Positions 11,594-20,772 of a DNA stretch of 64,000 bases are shown piece by piece. Every line of letters begins with the position of its first letter. Positions within the stretch are counted from its first letter, which is position 1. A program made the translations under genes and the position numbers. Under the pieces are notes generated by a model, which saw only the letters and a list, made by a program, of their open reading frames with translations, made no database searches and had not been told where the DNA came from. The stretch lies in the NCBI RefSeq assembly GCF_000384315.1, contig NZ_ARVW01000001.1:2923746-2987745 (forward strand), given 5' to 3'. The DNA is from Amycolatopsis nigrescens CSC17Ta-90 (GTDB lineage: Bacteria > Actinomycetota > Actinomycetes > Mycobacteriales > Pseudonocardiaceae).

Positions 11594-12468
11594 TTCTTCT
11601 CCCCCTCTGCGGACAGCGTCGGCAACGGCACGTCCCCGAGCACCGGGGCGGTCCAGCCGCGGTCCTGCGCGATCTGCGCGCCCCGCAGGGTTTCCACCGC
11701 CTGCGACGGCCCGTCGACCTCCGCGCGGTAGGTCTGCTCGTCCTCCGGGAAGAACCCGGCCAGCTGCAGTTCGGCGCCCTTGAAGTCGGTCAGCGGGGCA
11801 CCGCGGGTCGGCGCCGGGCGCTCGCCGCGGCGAAGCGCGTCCACCAGCTCGACCGCCTTCTCCGGCGTCTGGTTGTCGTAGTACTCGTAGTTGACCTGGA
11901 GCACCGGGCCGAGGTCGCAGGCCGCCAGGCACTCGGCGTGCTCGATGGTGACCGAGCCGGGCTCGCCGGGGGTGCCGGCGGTCTCCTCGTGCCCCAGCGG
12001 CTTGCCGTCCTCACCGAGGTGCTGCTGCAGCTTCTGGTAGATCGCGTCCCCGCCCAGCGCCGCGCACAGCGTGTTGGTGCAGACGCTGACCAGGTGCTCC
12101 CCGCACGGCCGCCGCTTGTACATCGTGTAGAAGGTGGCGACCGCGCTGACCTCGGCGTCGGACAGCTCGAGCTGCCTGGCGCAGAAGGCGATCCCCTCCT
12201 GGCTGACGTAGCCCTGCACGGACTGCACCAGGTGCAGCATCGGCAGCAGCGCGGACCTCGACTGCGGGTACCGGACGATCAGGTTCCGCGCCTTGGCAAC
12301 GATGTCGTCGCCGAACGGGTCCGCCGGCACGACGTCTTCCAGCAGGGCCGCGGCACCAGCCGGGGCGATCCCGATCACGTCGGTGTCACCACCGGCCGAA
12401 ACGTGCGTCTGCGCGCTCGGGCGCGGTCCCGGCTCCGGCACCTGGGACATTCCGTCCGGAGAACTCAT
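11590..12468 (-). CDS. nuoE: NADH-quinone oxidoreductase subunit E
   Basis: Thioredoxin-like [2Fe-2S] subunit (cluster N1a) partnering NuoF. Cluster cysteines are visible as VCTNTLC (C-x4-C) and [10 protein letters not shown] (C-x3-C). At 292 residues it is longer than the ~165 of E. coli. The extra length is an N-terminal low-complexity stretch of ~45 residues and a C-terminal tail of ~75 residues, as in other actinobacteria. The ATG at 12468 overlaps the nuoD stop as ATGA. Confidence 0.95.
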   Translation of the reverse strand: MSSPDGMSQVPEPGPRPSAQTHVSAGGDTDVIGIAPAGAAALLEDVVPADPFGDDIVAKARNLIVRYPQSRSALLPMLHLVQSVQGYVSQEGIAFCARQLELSDAEVSAVATFYTMYKRRPCGEHLVSVCTNTLCAALGGDAIYQKLQQHLGEDGKPLGHEETAGTPGEPGSVTIEHAECLAACDLGPVLQVNYEYYDNQTPEKAVELVDALRRGERPAPTRGAPLTDFKGAELQLAGFFPEDEQTYRAEVDGPSQAVETLRGAQIAQDRGWTAPVLGDVPLPTLSAEGEKK

Positions 12469-13853
12469 CGGTCCACTCCCCCCATCACCGGGTCGATCGA
12501 CGCGATCGCCGCGATCACGTCGGCCACCAGGCCGCCCTCCGCCATCGCGGGCATCGACTGCAGGTTCACGAAACTGGGCTCCCGGAAGTGCACCCGCATC
12601 GGCCTGGTGCCGCCGTCGGAGACCAGGTGCGCGCCGAGCTCGCCGCGCGGCGACTCGATCGGGGTGTACACCTGGCCCGCCGGCACCTTGAAGCCCTCGG
12701 TGACCAGCTTGAAGTGGTGGATCAGGGACTCCATCGACTGGCCCATGATCTTGCGGACGTGCTCGAGCGAGTTGCCCATGCCGTCGCTGGACACCGACAG
12801 CTGCGCCGGCCAGGCGACCTTCTTGTCCTCGACCATCACCGGGCCCGGCTCACCGAGCATCTTCACCGCCTGCCGGATGATCCGCAGGCTCTGGTGCATC
12901 TCCTCGACCCGGATCAGGTACCGCGCCCAGCAGTCCGCGTCGGTGGAGGTCGGCACGTCGAACTCGAACTCGTCGTAGCGGGAGTACGGCTCGACCTTGC
13001 GCAGGTCCCACGGCAGCCCGGCCGAACGCAGCACCGGGCCGGTGACGCCGAGCGCGAGGCACGCGTCCACCGGCAGGTAACCGACGTTCTTCAGCCGGTT
13101 GCGCCAGATCGGCTGGCCGGTGAAAAGCTTGTCGTACAACGGAAGTCGCTTGTCCATCACCTTGACGAACTCGCTGATCTTCTCGACAGCGTCGTCCGGC
13201 AGGTCCTGGGCCAGCCCGCCGGGGCGGATGAACGCGTGGTTCATCCGCAGCCCGGTCAGGTGCTCGAGCAGGTGCAGGACCTCCTCGCGCTCCCGGAAAC
13301 CGAGCGTCATCGCGGTGGTGGCGCCGAGCTCCATCCCGCCGGTGGCGATGTAGACCAGGTGCGAACCGATCCGGTTGATCTCCATCAGCAGCACGCGGAT
13401 CAGCTCCGCGCGCGGCGGCACCTTGATCCCGAGCAGCTTCTCCACCGCGAGGCAGTAAGTCATCTCGTTGAACAGCGGGGCCAGGTAGTCCATCCGGGTC
13501 ACGAAGGTGACGCCCTGGGTCCAGGTCCGGTACTCGCAGTTCTTCTCGATCCCGGTGTGCAGGTAGCCGATCACCGAGCGGAGCTGGGTGACGGTCTCGC
13601 CCTCCATCTCCAGCACCAGCCGGAGCACGCCGTGCGTGGACGGGTGCTGCGGGCCCATGTTGATGACCATGCGGTCGTCGTGGTCACCGTCGCTGAGCAC
13701 GTCGTCCCAGTCGCCGCCGCTGACGTTGAAGATGCGGCCTTCGGTGGTTTCCCTGGCGTCGGCGTAAGTGTCGGCGGTGTCGGCACTCCTGGCGCCTTCG
13801 GCCGTGGTGTCGGTGCCGGTGCTCGCGTCGGCGATCCGGTCGCTAGTGGTCAT
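12465..13853 (-). CDS. nuoD: NADH-quinone oxidoreductase subunit D (49-kDa type)
   Basis: Forms the quinone-binding cavity with NuoB. The motif [20 protein letters not shown], near residues 66-85, carries the quinone-site His and starts the conserved core. The ATG at 13853 overlaps the nuoC TGA as ATGA and gives 462 residues. The first ~50 residues ([20 protein letters not shown] onward) are Thr/Ala/Asp-rich and presumably disordered. Confidence 0.96.
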   Translation of the reverse strand: MTTSDRIADASTGTDTTAEGARSADTADTYADARETTEGRIFNVSGGDWDDVLSDGDHDDRMVINMGPQHPSTHGVLRLVLEMEGETVTQLRSVIGYLHTGIEKNCEYRTWTQGVTFVTRMDYLAPLFNEMTYCLAVEKLLGIKVPPRAELIRVLLMEINRIGSHLVYIATGGMELGATTAMTLGFREREEVLHLLEHLTGLRMNHAFIRPGGLAQDLPDDAVEKISEFVKVMDKRLPLYDKLFTGQPIWRNRLKNVGYLPVDACLALGVTGPVLRSAGLPWDLRKVEPYSRYDEFEFDVPTSTDADCWARYLIRVEEMHQSLRIIRQAVKMLGEPGPVMVEDKKVAWPAQLSVSSDGMGNSLEHVRKIMGQSMESLIHHFKLVTEGFKVPAGQVYTPIESPRGELGAHLVSDGGTRPMRVHFREPSFVNLQSMPAMAEGGLVADVIAAIASIDPVMGGVDR

Positions 13854-14620
13854 GAGTAGGACCTCCGCTGATCCGGCGGCGGAATCTCCGCGCCCTTGTA
13901 CTCCACCGGGATCCCGCCGAGCGGGTAGTCCTTGCGCTGGGGGAAGCCGTCCCAGTCGTCCGGCATCAGGATCCTGGTCAGCGCCGGGTGGCCGTCGTAG
14001 ACGATGCCGAACATGTCGTAGGCCTCCCGCTCCTGCCAGTCGGCGGTCGGGTAGACCTCCACGATGGACGGCACGTGCGGGTCCTCGACGTCCATCGTGA
14101 CCTCGAGCCGGATCCGCCGCCGGTAGGTCATCGACGTCAGGTGGTACACCGAGTGCAGCCGCTGCGGCACGTCCACGCCGTAGTCCACACCGGACACCGA
14201 GCTGCACAGCTCGAACCGGAGCCCGGCGTCATCGCGCAGCGTGCGGCAGACCTCGAGCAGGCGCTCGCGGGCGATGTAGAAGGTGATCTCGTCGCGGTCC
14301 ACGGTCACCTGCAGCACGGTCTCCACCGGGATGCCGTTGTCCGACAGCGCCGCGAAGAACTCGTCCGCGAACTCGTCGAACCAGCCGCCGTAGGGCCGTT
14401 CCGCCGGGGGCGCGGTGTAGGCCGGCAGCCGGAGGCCGCCGTAGCCCGAGGTGTCGCCGGTGCCGGAGACACCGAACATGCCCTTGCGCTCCTTGCCGGC
14501 GACCACCGGTTCGGCCGGCGACGCGGGCCGGACGCCGGTGGGCTCCAGGCCGCCTTCGGCGCGTTCGGCGCTGGACTGCTCGCCGCCGGGCTCTGGTTTC
14601 TCGTCAGCCATGCCGCTCAC
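13850..14620 (-). CDS. nuoC: NADH-quinone oxidoreductase subunit C (30-kDa type)
   Basis: Peripheral-arm structural subunit. The signature [20 protein letters not shown] and the following [20 protein letters not shown] are clear in the C-terminal third. It has 256 residues from a GTG (14620) overlapping the nuoB stop as GTGA; an ATG three codons later (14611) is an equally possible start. The N-terminal ~65 residues are low-complexity (Pro/Glu/Gly). Confidence 0.95.
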   Translation of the reverse strand: MSGMADEKPEPGGEQSSAERAEGGLEPTGVRPASPAEPVVAGKERKGMFGVSGTGDTSGYGGLRLPAYTAPPAERPYGGWFDEFADEFFAALSDNGIPVETVLQVTVDRDEITFYIARERLLEVCRTLRDDAGLRFELCSSVSGVDYGVDVPQRLHSVYHLTSMTYRRRIRLEVTMDVEDPHVPSIVEVYPTADWQEREAYDMFGIVYDGHPALTRILMPDDWDGFPQRKDYPLGGIPVEYKGAEIPPPDQRRSYS

Positions 14621-15165
14621 TTCTTCGCGTACTTGATGGACGAGGCGATCAGCTCGGTGCGCTCGCCGCTGGCGGCCCTGATCGCCGCGCGGCGCGCGTT
14701 GATCGGCTCGTCCTGGATCTTGGCGTGCAGCTTGAGGATCGCGTCCAGCAGCATCTCGGGCCGCGGCGGGCAGCCGGGCAGGTACATGTCCACCGGCACG
14801 ATGTGGTCGACGCCCTGCACCACGGCGTAGTTGTTGAACATGCCGCCGGAGGATGCGCAGACCCCCATCGCCAGCACCCAGCGCGGCTCGGCCATCTGGT
14901 CGTAGATCTGCCGCAGCACCGGGGCCATCTTCTGGGTGACGCGACCGGCCACGATCATCAGGTCCGCCTGGCGCGGGGTGGCGCTGAAGCGCTCCATGCC
15001 GAAGCGGGCGATGTCGTAGCGAGAGCCACCGGTGGTCATCATCTCGATCGCGCAGCAGGCCAGGCCGAAGGTGGCGGGCCAGAGCGAGTTCTTCCGCGCC
15101 CAGTTGACCAGCCCTTCCAGGCTGGCCAGCAGGATTCCGTTGGGCAGTTTCTCTTCGAGACCCAT
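14617..15165 (-). CDS. nuoB: NADH-quinone oxidoreductase subunit B (cluster N2)
   Basis: Holds the terminal [4Fe-4S] cluster N2 that reduces quinone. The ligands are present: the tandem cysteines of LACCAIEMM, the Cys of GVCASSGG and the Cys of LPGCPPRPE. The protein has 182 residues and starts [20 protein letters not shown] at the ATG 15165. An 81-bp gap separates it from nuoA. Confidence 0.97.
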   Translation of the reverse strand: MGLEEKLPNGILLASLEGLVNWARKNSLWPATFGLACCAIEMMTTGGSRYDIARFGMERFSATPRQADLMIVAGRVTQKMAPVLRQIYDQMAEPRWVLAMGVCASSGGMFNNYAVVQGVDHIVPVDMYLPGCPPRPEMLLDAILKLHAKIQDEPINARRAAIRAASGERTELIASSIKYAKK

Positions 15166-15246
15166 CTTTACGCCCCTAGTCCTGTGTCTTCTGCGGCGCG
15201 CGGCGCGGGGTTCCGCTGGGCATGGACACTCCCGTATTCCTCATCT

Positions 15247-15666
15247 TCAGTTCCAGTCAAGGCCGCCGCGCCGCCACACGTAGGCGTACGCGAAACCGAC
15301 CGTCGCGATGAACAGCACGATCTCCACCAGGCCGAACATGCCCAGTGCGTCCGCCGAGACCGCGAACGGGTAGAGGAAGACCATCTCGATGTCGAACAGG
15401 ATGAACAGCATCGCGGTGATGTAGTACGCGACCGGCATCCGGCCCGCGCCCACCACCGGCTGCGGCGACGGCTCGATACCGCACTCGTACGCCGAGAGCT
15501 TCGCCTTGTTGTACCGGCTCGGGCCCACCAGTGGGCCGAGCAGCACGGACCCGACCGCGAAAGCGGCGGCCAGTACGAAGAGCAGAACGAGCGGTAGATA
15601 CATGCCGAGCCCCGGGTTCGGGGTTCCCTGTGCCACCTGCTGCGTGGTGGCTTCCAACATCAGCAC
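15247..15666 (-). CDS. nuoA: NADH-quinone oxidoreductase subunit A
   Basis: First gene of the nuo operon, encoding a three-helix membrane subunit. Core motifs are KLSAYECGIEP and FILFDIEMVFLYPFAV. Two starts compete: the GTG at 15666 and the ATG two codons later (15660). The GTG is preferred because a purine-rich GGAAAGGACGG lies 8-18 bases upstream of it. It has 139 residues. The long leader in front carries the operon's Rex operators. Confidence 0.94.
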   Translation of the reverse strand: MLMLEATTQQVAQGTPNPGLGMYLPLVLLFVLAAAFAVGSVLLGPLVGPSRYNKAKLSAYECGIEPSPQPVVGAGRMPVAYYITAMLFILFDIEMVFLYPFAVSADALGMFGLVEIVLFIATVGFAYAYVWRRGGLDWN

Positions 15667-15809
15667 GGGTTTCGCCGTCCTTTCCGCGCCGCTGCCTGAA
15701 CGAAGTGATCCGTTGTAACTACCTCGGCGGCACCCTAAGGGACTCAAGTCACACGTCCGAGGGTTAGGGCACCCTTACTGGCTGTGCTCAGCCGCTCCCA
15801 CCGACGGGC

Positions 15810-15835
15810 GAGCTTGTGAAATAGTTCACAAGCTC
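15810..15835. promoter_or_regulatory. Rex operator 1 upstream of nuoA
   Basis: A perfect inverted repeat of two 11-bp arms (GAGCTTGTGAA / TTCACAAGCTC) around ATAG. Its core at 15814-15831 is TTGTGAA-N4-TTCACAA, an exact match to the known Rex (redox-sensing repressor) consensus. A rex gene is encoded at 48995-49846 in this window. Rex binds such sites when NADH is low and releases them when NADH rises, so complex I would be induced by high NADH. Confidence 0.88.
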
Positions 15836-15845
15836 CTCGTCGACG

Positions 15846-15863
15846 TTGTGAAGCGGTTCACAA
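15846..15863. promoter_or_regulatory. Rex operator 2 upstream of nuoA
   Basis: A second exact TTGTGAA-GCGG-TTCACAA site whose centre is 32 bp from the first, about three helical turns. Two Rex dimers could therefore bind the same DNA face. It lies just downstream of the candidate -10 element for the minus-strand promoter, where a bound repressor would block initiation or clearance. Confidence 0.87.
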
Positions 15864-15874
15864 AGCATGGGGTC

Positions 15875-15904
15875 AGTGTAGGACGCGACTCACAACGTTG
15901 TCGC
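15875..15904 (-). promoter_or_regulatory. candidate nuo promoter
   Basis: On the minus strand a -10-like TACACT (15880-15875) lies 18 bp downstream of GCGACA (15904-15899), a partial match to TTGACA. Transcription would begin near 15868, immediately before Rex operator 2. The -35 is weak; the main support is its placement next to the operators. Confidence 0.4.
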
Positions 15905-16060
15905 CACACCCCGTGGTATAAGGCGTTCTAAGGGTTGCCTAACTCGGCCGGCGGACATAAGACAGCCTTTACCGTGCACAAGCCGGAGACCAGCGCGAAA
16001 GCTGTCATGATCGGCGATCCGGACCGGACACGTTTGGCCCAGCCTGTGAGCTAACCCACG

Positions 16061-17359
16061 TCAGCGCGGGGACGGGGTGACCCTGGCCGCGGCCGCGATC
16101 AGCCGGTCGACGCCGTCCCCGCCACGCGCGTCGTAGCAACCGGACAATCCCTTGTAGACCAACGGAAGCAGGCTGTTGATGCGCAGCCCGTACTTGGTCG
16201 CGGCCCGCATGATCGCCGGCTTGCCGATCAGCTTCGCGAACACGTTGCCGAGCCGGTAGTAGCCGCCCATCTGCTCCTTGAGCGCGAGCGGGTACGCCTG
16301 CAACGCGCGCTCCCTGGACGGCCCCTCCCGGCGGGCCAGCGCCTGCTGCACGCATTCCGCGGCCAGCTGCGCGGACTCCATCGCCGCGGAAATGCCCTCC
16401 CCGTTGAACGGGCTCACCATGCCGCCGGCGTCGCCGAGCAGCAGCAGCCCGTCGCGGTAGTGCGGCGTGCGGTTGAAACCCATCGGCAGCCCGGCCCCGC
16501 CGACCTTGCCCACCGCGTTCTCCTCGCGGTAGCCCCATTCCTCCGGGGTGCCGTCCAACCACTGGCGCAGCAGGGCGCGGTAGTCGGTGCTGCGGAAGGC
16601 TTTCGACGTGGACAGCATGCCGAGCCCGACGTTCACCGTGCCGTCGCCGAGCGGGAACGCCCAGCCGTAACCGGGCAGCAGCTTGGGATTGCGCGGGTCG
16701 CTCCGGTCCCACAGCTCGAGGTGGCCCTCGATGAACGGGTCCTCGTGCCGGGGACTCTTGTAGTACCGGCGGACCGCCACGCCCATCGGGCGCTTCTCGT
16801 GCTTGTCGATGCCGACGCTCAGCGCGAGCCGCGCGGACACCCCGTCGCAGGCCAGCACCAACGGCGCCCGGTAGCTCACCGGCGTCCGGTCCGGCCCGGC
16901 CTTGGCCTCGACCCCGATCACCCGGCCGGTCCGCTCGTCGGTGATCGCGCCGGTGACCGTGGTGCGCTCGTAGAGCCGGACGCCCGCCTTCTGCGCGGTC
17001 TTGGCCAGCAGATCGTCGAAGTCGTGGCGGGTACGGGAAACCCCGTACGGCGGATAGCTGGACAGGTTCGGCCAGTCCAGCTCCAGGGTCAGCTCGCCGG
17101 TGAGGATGCGCAGCCCGCGGCTGTGCACCCAGCCCGCCTCCTGGCTGGTGTCGATGCCGAGGTCGATCAGCTGCTTCACCCCGCGCGGAGTGAGCCCGTC
17201 ACCGCAGACCTTCTCCCGCGGGAAGGCCGTCTTCTCCAGCAGCAGCACGTCGACCCCACCGCGCGCGAGGTAGGTGGCCACGGTCGAACCCGCCGGTCCG
17301 GCCCCGACGACGATGACCTCGGCATCCTGGTCCGGACCGCGCCGGCTGGAGCTGCTCAT
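16061..17359 (-). CDS. menJ: geranylgeranyl reductase family FAD enzyme, probable menaquinone reductase (MenJ-like)
   Basis: FAD-dependent reductase of the geranylgeranyl-reductase family. M. tuberculosis Rv0561c (MenJ) of this family saturates one isoprene unit of menaquinone, and like this gene it sits near the menaquinone methyltransferase gene. The dinucleotide-binding motif VIVVGAGPAGSTVATYLARG is at residues 15-34, FPREKVCGDGLTPRGV follows, and the FAD-ribityl motif GDAGGMVSPFNGEGI lies in the second half. The ATG at 17359 gives 432 residues; upstream in-frame codons lie inside menG. It probably forms an operon with menG (5-bp gap). Membrane-associated action on quinone is inferred. Confidence 0.85.
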   Translation of the reverse strand: MSSSSRRGPDQDAEVIVVGAGPAGSTVATYLARGGVDVLLLEKTAFPREKVCGDGLTPRGVKQLIDLGIDTSQEAGWVHSRGLRILTGELTLELDWPNLSSYPPYGVSRTRHDFDDLLAKTAQKAGVRLYERTTVTGAITDERTGRVIGVEAKAGPDRTPVSYRAPLVLACDGVSARLALSVGIDKHEKRPMGVAVRRYYKSPRHEDPFIEGHLELWDRSDPRNPKLLPGYGWAFPLGDGTVNVGLGMLSTSKAFRSTDYRALLRQWLDGTPEEWGYREENAVGKVGGAGLPMGFNRTPHYRDGLLLLGDAGGMVSPFNGEGISAAMESAQLAAECVQQALARREGPSRERALQAYPLALKEQMGGYYRLGNVFAKLIGKPAIMRAATKYGLRINSLLPLVYKGLSGCYDARGGDGVDRLIAAAARVTPSPR

Positions 17360-17364
17360 GGTGC

Positions 17365-18075
17365 TCAGTCTACGGGTGCGGCCTGCTCCGCCGGCTTCGT
17401 CGCCCGGTGGATGGCCACCACGCCGAAGGTGAGGTTGAGCCACTCCACCTCGCCCCAGCCCGCCGCGGCGATAATCTCGGCCAGCTCGCGCTGGGCGGGC
17501 CAGGTGAGCATCGATTCGGCCAGGTAGCCGTACGCCTCGGGGTTGCTCGAAGCGCGGCGGCCGATCCAGGCCATGGTGCGCAGGATGAACCTGCGGTAGA
17601 CGAACCGGATCGGCGGGAAGGTCGGGGTGGACACCTCGCAGATCACCAGCCTGCCGCCGGGCCGCACCACCCTGGCGATCTCCACCAGCGCGGCCTTGGT
17701 GTCCACGAAGTTGCGGATGCCGAGCGAGATGGTCGCGGCGTCGAAGCTCTCGTCGGCGAAGGGCAGGTGCAGCGCGTCCGCGGCGACCATCGGCACCTTG
17801 CGGTGCAACCCGGCGCGCAGCATGCCGAGGGAGAAGTCCGCGGCAAGGCACCAGGCGCCGTTGCGCGCGTACTCGGTGGTGGACACCGCGGTGCCGGCGG
17901 CGAGGTCGAGCACCTTCTCACCGCGACGGGCGTCCAGCACCTTCGCCGTGGTGACCCGCCATCGCCGATCGAACCCGAAGGTCATGAAGGAGTTCGCCCG
18001 GTCGTAGCCGGGCGCGACGCCGTCGAACATGGCGGCGACTTCGTGTGGATCCTTGTCCAGACTCGCTCGGGACAT
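17365..18075 (-). CDS. menG: demethylmenaquinone methyltransferase
   Basis: SAM-dependent C-methyltransferase (UbiE/MenG family) catalysing the last core step of menaquinone synthesis. SAM motif [18 protein letters not shown] lies at residues 54-70. The family-specific [13 protein letters not shown] precedes it, and [18 protein letters not shown] and [19 protein letters not shown] follow. It has 236 residues, the usual size. It sits upstream of the menJ-like reductase, matching the Rv0558/Rv0561c neighbourhood of M. tuberculosis. A LexA-type palindrome lies about 200 bp upstream. Confidence 0.93.
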   Translation of the reverse strand: MSRASLDKDPHEVAAMFDGVAPGYDRANSFMTFGFDRRWRVTTAKVLDARRGEKVLDLAAGTAVSTTEYARNGAWCLAADFSLGMLRAGLHRKVPMVAADALHLPFADESFDAATISLGIRNFVDTKAALVEIARVVRPGGRLVICEVSTPTFPPIRFVYRRFILRTMAWIGRRASSNPEAYGYLAESMLTWPAQRELAEIIAAAGWGEVEWLNLTFGVVAIHRATKPAEQAAPVD

Positions 18076-18277
18076 GAACCGAGCCTAGCCCGGCCGTCCG
18101 CCGACCGTGCGCAGGTGTCCGGGTTCCGAAGGTCCCGCCGGACTTCGCGAGCCTGCCACAACGGCGCCGTTCGGCCAGGTGGCAGACGTTTCCCTTGCCC
18201 TGAAAGCGATTCACCTTGTCCACTTAGGACTCTCCGATTCGCGCGATGTGGCGGACGCGGGAACCACTCGATCGTGT

Positions 18278-18293
18278 TCGAACAGGCGTTCGA
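18278..18293. promoter_or_regulatory. SOS-box-like palindrome (LexA consensus)
   Basis: The sequence TCGAACAGGCGTTCGA is a perfect TCGAAC-N4-GTTCGA palindrome, the consensus used by LexA in Mycobacterium and Streptomyces. It lies in the 255-bp gap between the end of a glycosyltransferase gene and menG, about 200 bp upstream of the menG start. That is farther than usual for a LexA operator, so function is unproven. Confidence 0.45.
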
Positions 18294-18330
18294 TTTCGGC
18301 GTAGGGTCGGGGACATGCAGGAATCAGGCG

Positions 18331-19443
18331 TCACCGCTCCCCACCCAGCGCGGCCAGCATGCCGCGCACCGACACCGGCCAGGCGAACTCCTCCGCCCTG
18401 GCCCTCGCCGCCGCGCGCCGGCCGTCCTCCGGGCTCTCCAGCAGGCCGGTCACCGCCGAGGCGAAGGCCGGCGCGTGATCGTCCACGGCCGCCCCGCAGC
18501 CCGGCCGCACGATCTCCCGCAGCGCGGAGGAGGCGGACACCACGACCGGGGTCCCGCTGGCCAGCGCCTCCAGCGCGGCGAGGCCGAAGGTCTCGTGCGG
18601 GCCGGGCGCGAGCGAGACGTCCGCGCTGGCCAGCAGCCTGGCCACCTCGCGCCGGTCGGACAGGAACCCGAGAAAGGTGACCGGGAGGCCGCGTGCCCGG
18701 CGTTCCAGCGCGCGGCGGCGCGGCCCGTCCCCGGCGACCACCAGCCGCACCCGCGCGCCGAGATCGGTCAGCTCGGCCACGGTGTCCACGCTGCGCTCCA
18801 CGTGTTTCTCCGGCGAAAGGCGTCCACAGTGGACTATCAAGGCGTCCGCATCACCGGCCAGCGAGTACCGCCAGCCGTAGTCGCGGCGGGCCGGGTCGAA
18901 GGCGGCAAGGTCCACCCCCAGCGGCACCCGCTGCACGTTCGGCACCCGGAGCCGGTCGAACTCCGCGCGGGCGAAGTAGGTCGTGCACACCACCGTGTCG
19001 TAGCTGCCTGCCATCCGGCGGTTCGCGGCATCGGCGACCCGCCTCGCCACCGGCCGCGGCAGCAGGAACTGCTCCAGCAGCCGGTCGAGCCGCTCGTGCG
19101 AGATCACCACGCTGGGCACCCCGTTGCGCCGCGCCCAGGTCCCCATCCCGCGCAGGGTGAGCCGGTCGGAGACCTCCAGCCGGTCCGGGCGAAGGCCGCT
19201 CAGCAGGCCGCGCACCCGGTGCGGGTCCACCGCGCGGTAGCCACCGGTGCCCGGGATCTGCGGCGCGGGCAGCGAGAACCGGTGCACCCCGGTGGGCAGG
19301 CGCTCGTCCGCGTACCGGCGGCCCGGCACCACCAGCGTCACCCGGTGGCCGCTGGCCACATAGCCGGCGCCGAGGTGGTGCAAAGCGGTGCGCAGACCGC
19401 CGGAACGGGGCCCGTAGAAGTTGGCCAGCTGGACGATGTGCAC
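18331..19443 (-). CDS. GT4-family glycosyltransferase (possible mannosyltransferase)
   Basis: A GT-B fold glycosyltransferase of 370 residues. The N-terminal glycosyl-acceptor half starts MHIVQLANFYGPRSGGLRTA. The C-terminal GT4 half has HCGRLSPEKHVE (nucleotide-sugar site) and the E-x7-E-type motif in APGPHETFGLAALEALASGT. It lies 13 bp downstream of the mgtA-like gene on the same strand, so the two probably act together on envelope glycolipids such as phosphatidylinositol mannosides or glucuronosyl-diacylglycerol. The donor and acceptor cannot be read from the sequence. Confidence 0.85.
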   Translation of the reverse strand: MHIVQLANFYGPRSGGLRTALHHLGAGYVASGHRVTLVVPGRRYADERLPTGVHRFSLPAPQIPGTGGYRAVDPHRVRGLLSGLRPDRLEVSDRLTLRGMGTWARRNGVPSVVISHERLDRLLEQFLLPRPVARRVADAANRRMAGSYDTVVCTTYFARAEFDRLRVPNVQRVPLGVDLAAFDPARRDYGWRYSLAGDADALIVHCGRLSPEKHVERSVDTVAELTDLGARVRLVVAGDGPRRRALERRARGLPVTFLGFLSDRREVARLLASADVSLAPGPHETFGLAALEALASGTPVVVSASSALREIVRPGCGAAVDDHAPAFASAVTGLLESPEDGRRAAARARAEEFAWPVSVRGMLAALGGER

Positions 19444-19456
19444 GGCGACCGCGTGC

Positions 19457-20575
19457 TCAGGCGGCGCGGGCGGCTCGGCCGGTCACGGCCTCGTAGTGCC
19501 CGAGCAGTTCCTCGCACACCGCCGGCCAGGTCCGGCCGGTCACCACCTTGCGCGCCTTCTGGCCGAGTCTGGCCCGTAGCGCGTCATCGCGCAGGTCCTC
19601 GATCCTGGCGACCAGCTCGGCGGCGAACGCGGCCCGTCCGGTGGGCAGCAGGTACCCGGTGCGGCCGGGCAGCACCAGGTCCTTCGGTCCGCCGGCGTCG
19701 GGGGCGAGCACCGGCAAGCCGGAGGCCATCGCCTCCTGCACCGCCTGGCAGAACGTCTCGTGCGGGCCGGTGTGCACGAACACGTCGAGGCTGGCGTAGG
19801 CCGCGGAGAGCTCCGTGCCGTAGCGGGCGCCGAGGAAGGCGGCGTGCGGGATCCGTTCCCGCAAGCCCTCCAGCTCGGGGCCGTCGCCGACCACCACCAG
19901 CCGCACACCGTCCACCCCGGCGAGTGCGACCAGCCGGTCGACCTCCTTCTCCGGAGCCAGCCTGCCGACGAAGCCCACCAGCAGCTCGCCGTTCGGGGCC
20001 AGCCGGGCGCGCAGCTCCGGGTCGGCGTGTGACGGCGAGAAACGTTCGATGTCCACCCCGCGGCCCCAGCGATGCACCCGCGGCACCCCGTGCAGCTGGA
20101 GCTCGCGTACCGACTCCGAGGAGGGAGCCAAGGTCCGATCCGCTTTGCAGTGCAGCCGGCGCACCCAGCGCCAGGCCGCCCGCGCACCGAGGCCGAGACC
20201 GTAGGCAGTGGCGAAACCGGCGATGTCGGTCTGGTAGACCGCGACCGACGGCACCCGTAGCCGCCGGGCCGCGGCCAGCCCGCGGGCGCCGACCACGAAA
20301 GGCGAGGCGAGGTGCACCACGTCCGGGCCGAAGGCGGCCATCGCGGTCAGCACGGTTCTGGTCGGTACCCCGATCGGCAGTGAGTTCACCACCGGGAGCT
20401 CAACGGCCGGGATACGGACGACGGGGGCACCGCGGTAGTCCGACGGACCGGCTCCCGGTGCGATGACGAGCACCTCGTGCGCCCTTTCGCGCAGGTGCTC
20501 GACCACTCGCAACACGGAGTTGGTCACGCCGTTCACCTGGGGCAGGAAACTTTCGGTGACGATGGCGACTCGCAC
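19457..20575 (-). CDS. mgtA: GT4 mannosyltransferase, MgtA/PimB-like
   Basis: Probable GDP-mannose-dependent alpha-mannosyltransferase. It opens with [20 protein letters not shown], the family signature of MgtA (Rv0557), which mannosylates a glucuronosyl-diacylglycerol anchor for lipomannan-like glycolipids. The C-terminal half has [15 protein letters not shown] and [19 protein letters not shown]. It has 372 residues from the GTG at 20575; a GTG three codons upstream (20584) is also possible, and neither has a strong ribosome-binding site. The family and neighbourhood fit MgtA well; exact acceptor specificity is inferred. Confidence 0.82.
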   Translation of the reverse strand: MRVAIVTESFLPQVNGVTNSVLRVVEHLRERAHEVLVIAPGAGPSDYRGAPVVRIPAVELPVVNSLPIGVPTRTVLTAMAAFGPDVVHLASPFVVGARGLAAARRLRVPSVAVYQTDIAGFATAYGLGLGARAAWRWVRRLHCKADRTLAPSSESVRELQLHGVPRVHRWGRGVDIERFSPSHADPELRARLAPNGELLVGFVGRLAPEKEVDRLVALAGVDGVRLVVVGDGPELEGLRERIPHAAFLGARYGTELSAAYASLDVFVHTGPHETFCQAVQEAMASGLPVLAPDAGGPKDLVLPGRTGYLLPTGRAAFAAELVARIEDLRDDALRARLGQKARKVVTGRTWPAVCEELLGHYEAVTGRAARAA

Positions 20576-20772
20576 GGAACTCACTGTCGCACCCGGCCCG
20601 GCTCGCCTGGAGAAGGTCGCGTGACCACCCGGCCAACGCTGCCGAAACACTCTGTCTCACGAACCTGCCGGATTTCCGGCCGTAGCCGGGGCCCAGAACT
20701 TGGTCTCGCGATAGATGACATGTCACCTCAGCGTCGCGTGCCGGACACCGGGAGCGCGCAGGCTAAGGAGGC

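Larger units (their letters stand above)
15667..16060. other. nuo operon control region (394 bp, non-coding)
   Basis: No credible coding frame is seen. Both flanking genes lie on the minus strand, so this region holds the 3' end of the menJ transcript and the promoter and leader of nuoA-N. It contains two Rex-type operators (15810-15835 and 15846-15863), a perfect 10-bp palindrome ACAACGTTGT at 15892-15901, a candidate -10/-35 pair, and two related TAAGGGT-xx-CCTAAC motifs at the flanks. The transcript leader would be about 200 nt. Confidence 0.8.

Noticed and set aside
18315..18330. Plus-strand ATG just downstream of the SOS-box palindrome as the start of a LexA-regulated gene
   Set aside because: The frame runs antisense through the glycosyltransferase and encodes Pro/Arg-rich shadow sequence.
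17407..20466. 1019-codon plus-strand frame over menG and two glycosyltransferases
   Set aside because: Shadow frame with no domain, opposite to well-supported genes.
20716..20725. Perfect 10-bp palindrome TGACATGTCA between mgtA and the phosphatase gene
   Set aside because: Too short to assign to a regulator and without a second copy or promoter element nearby.
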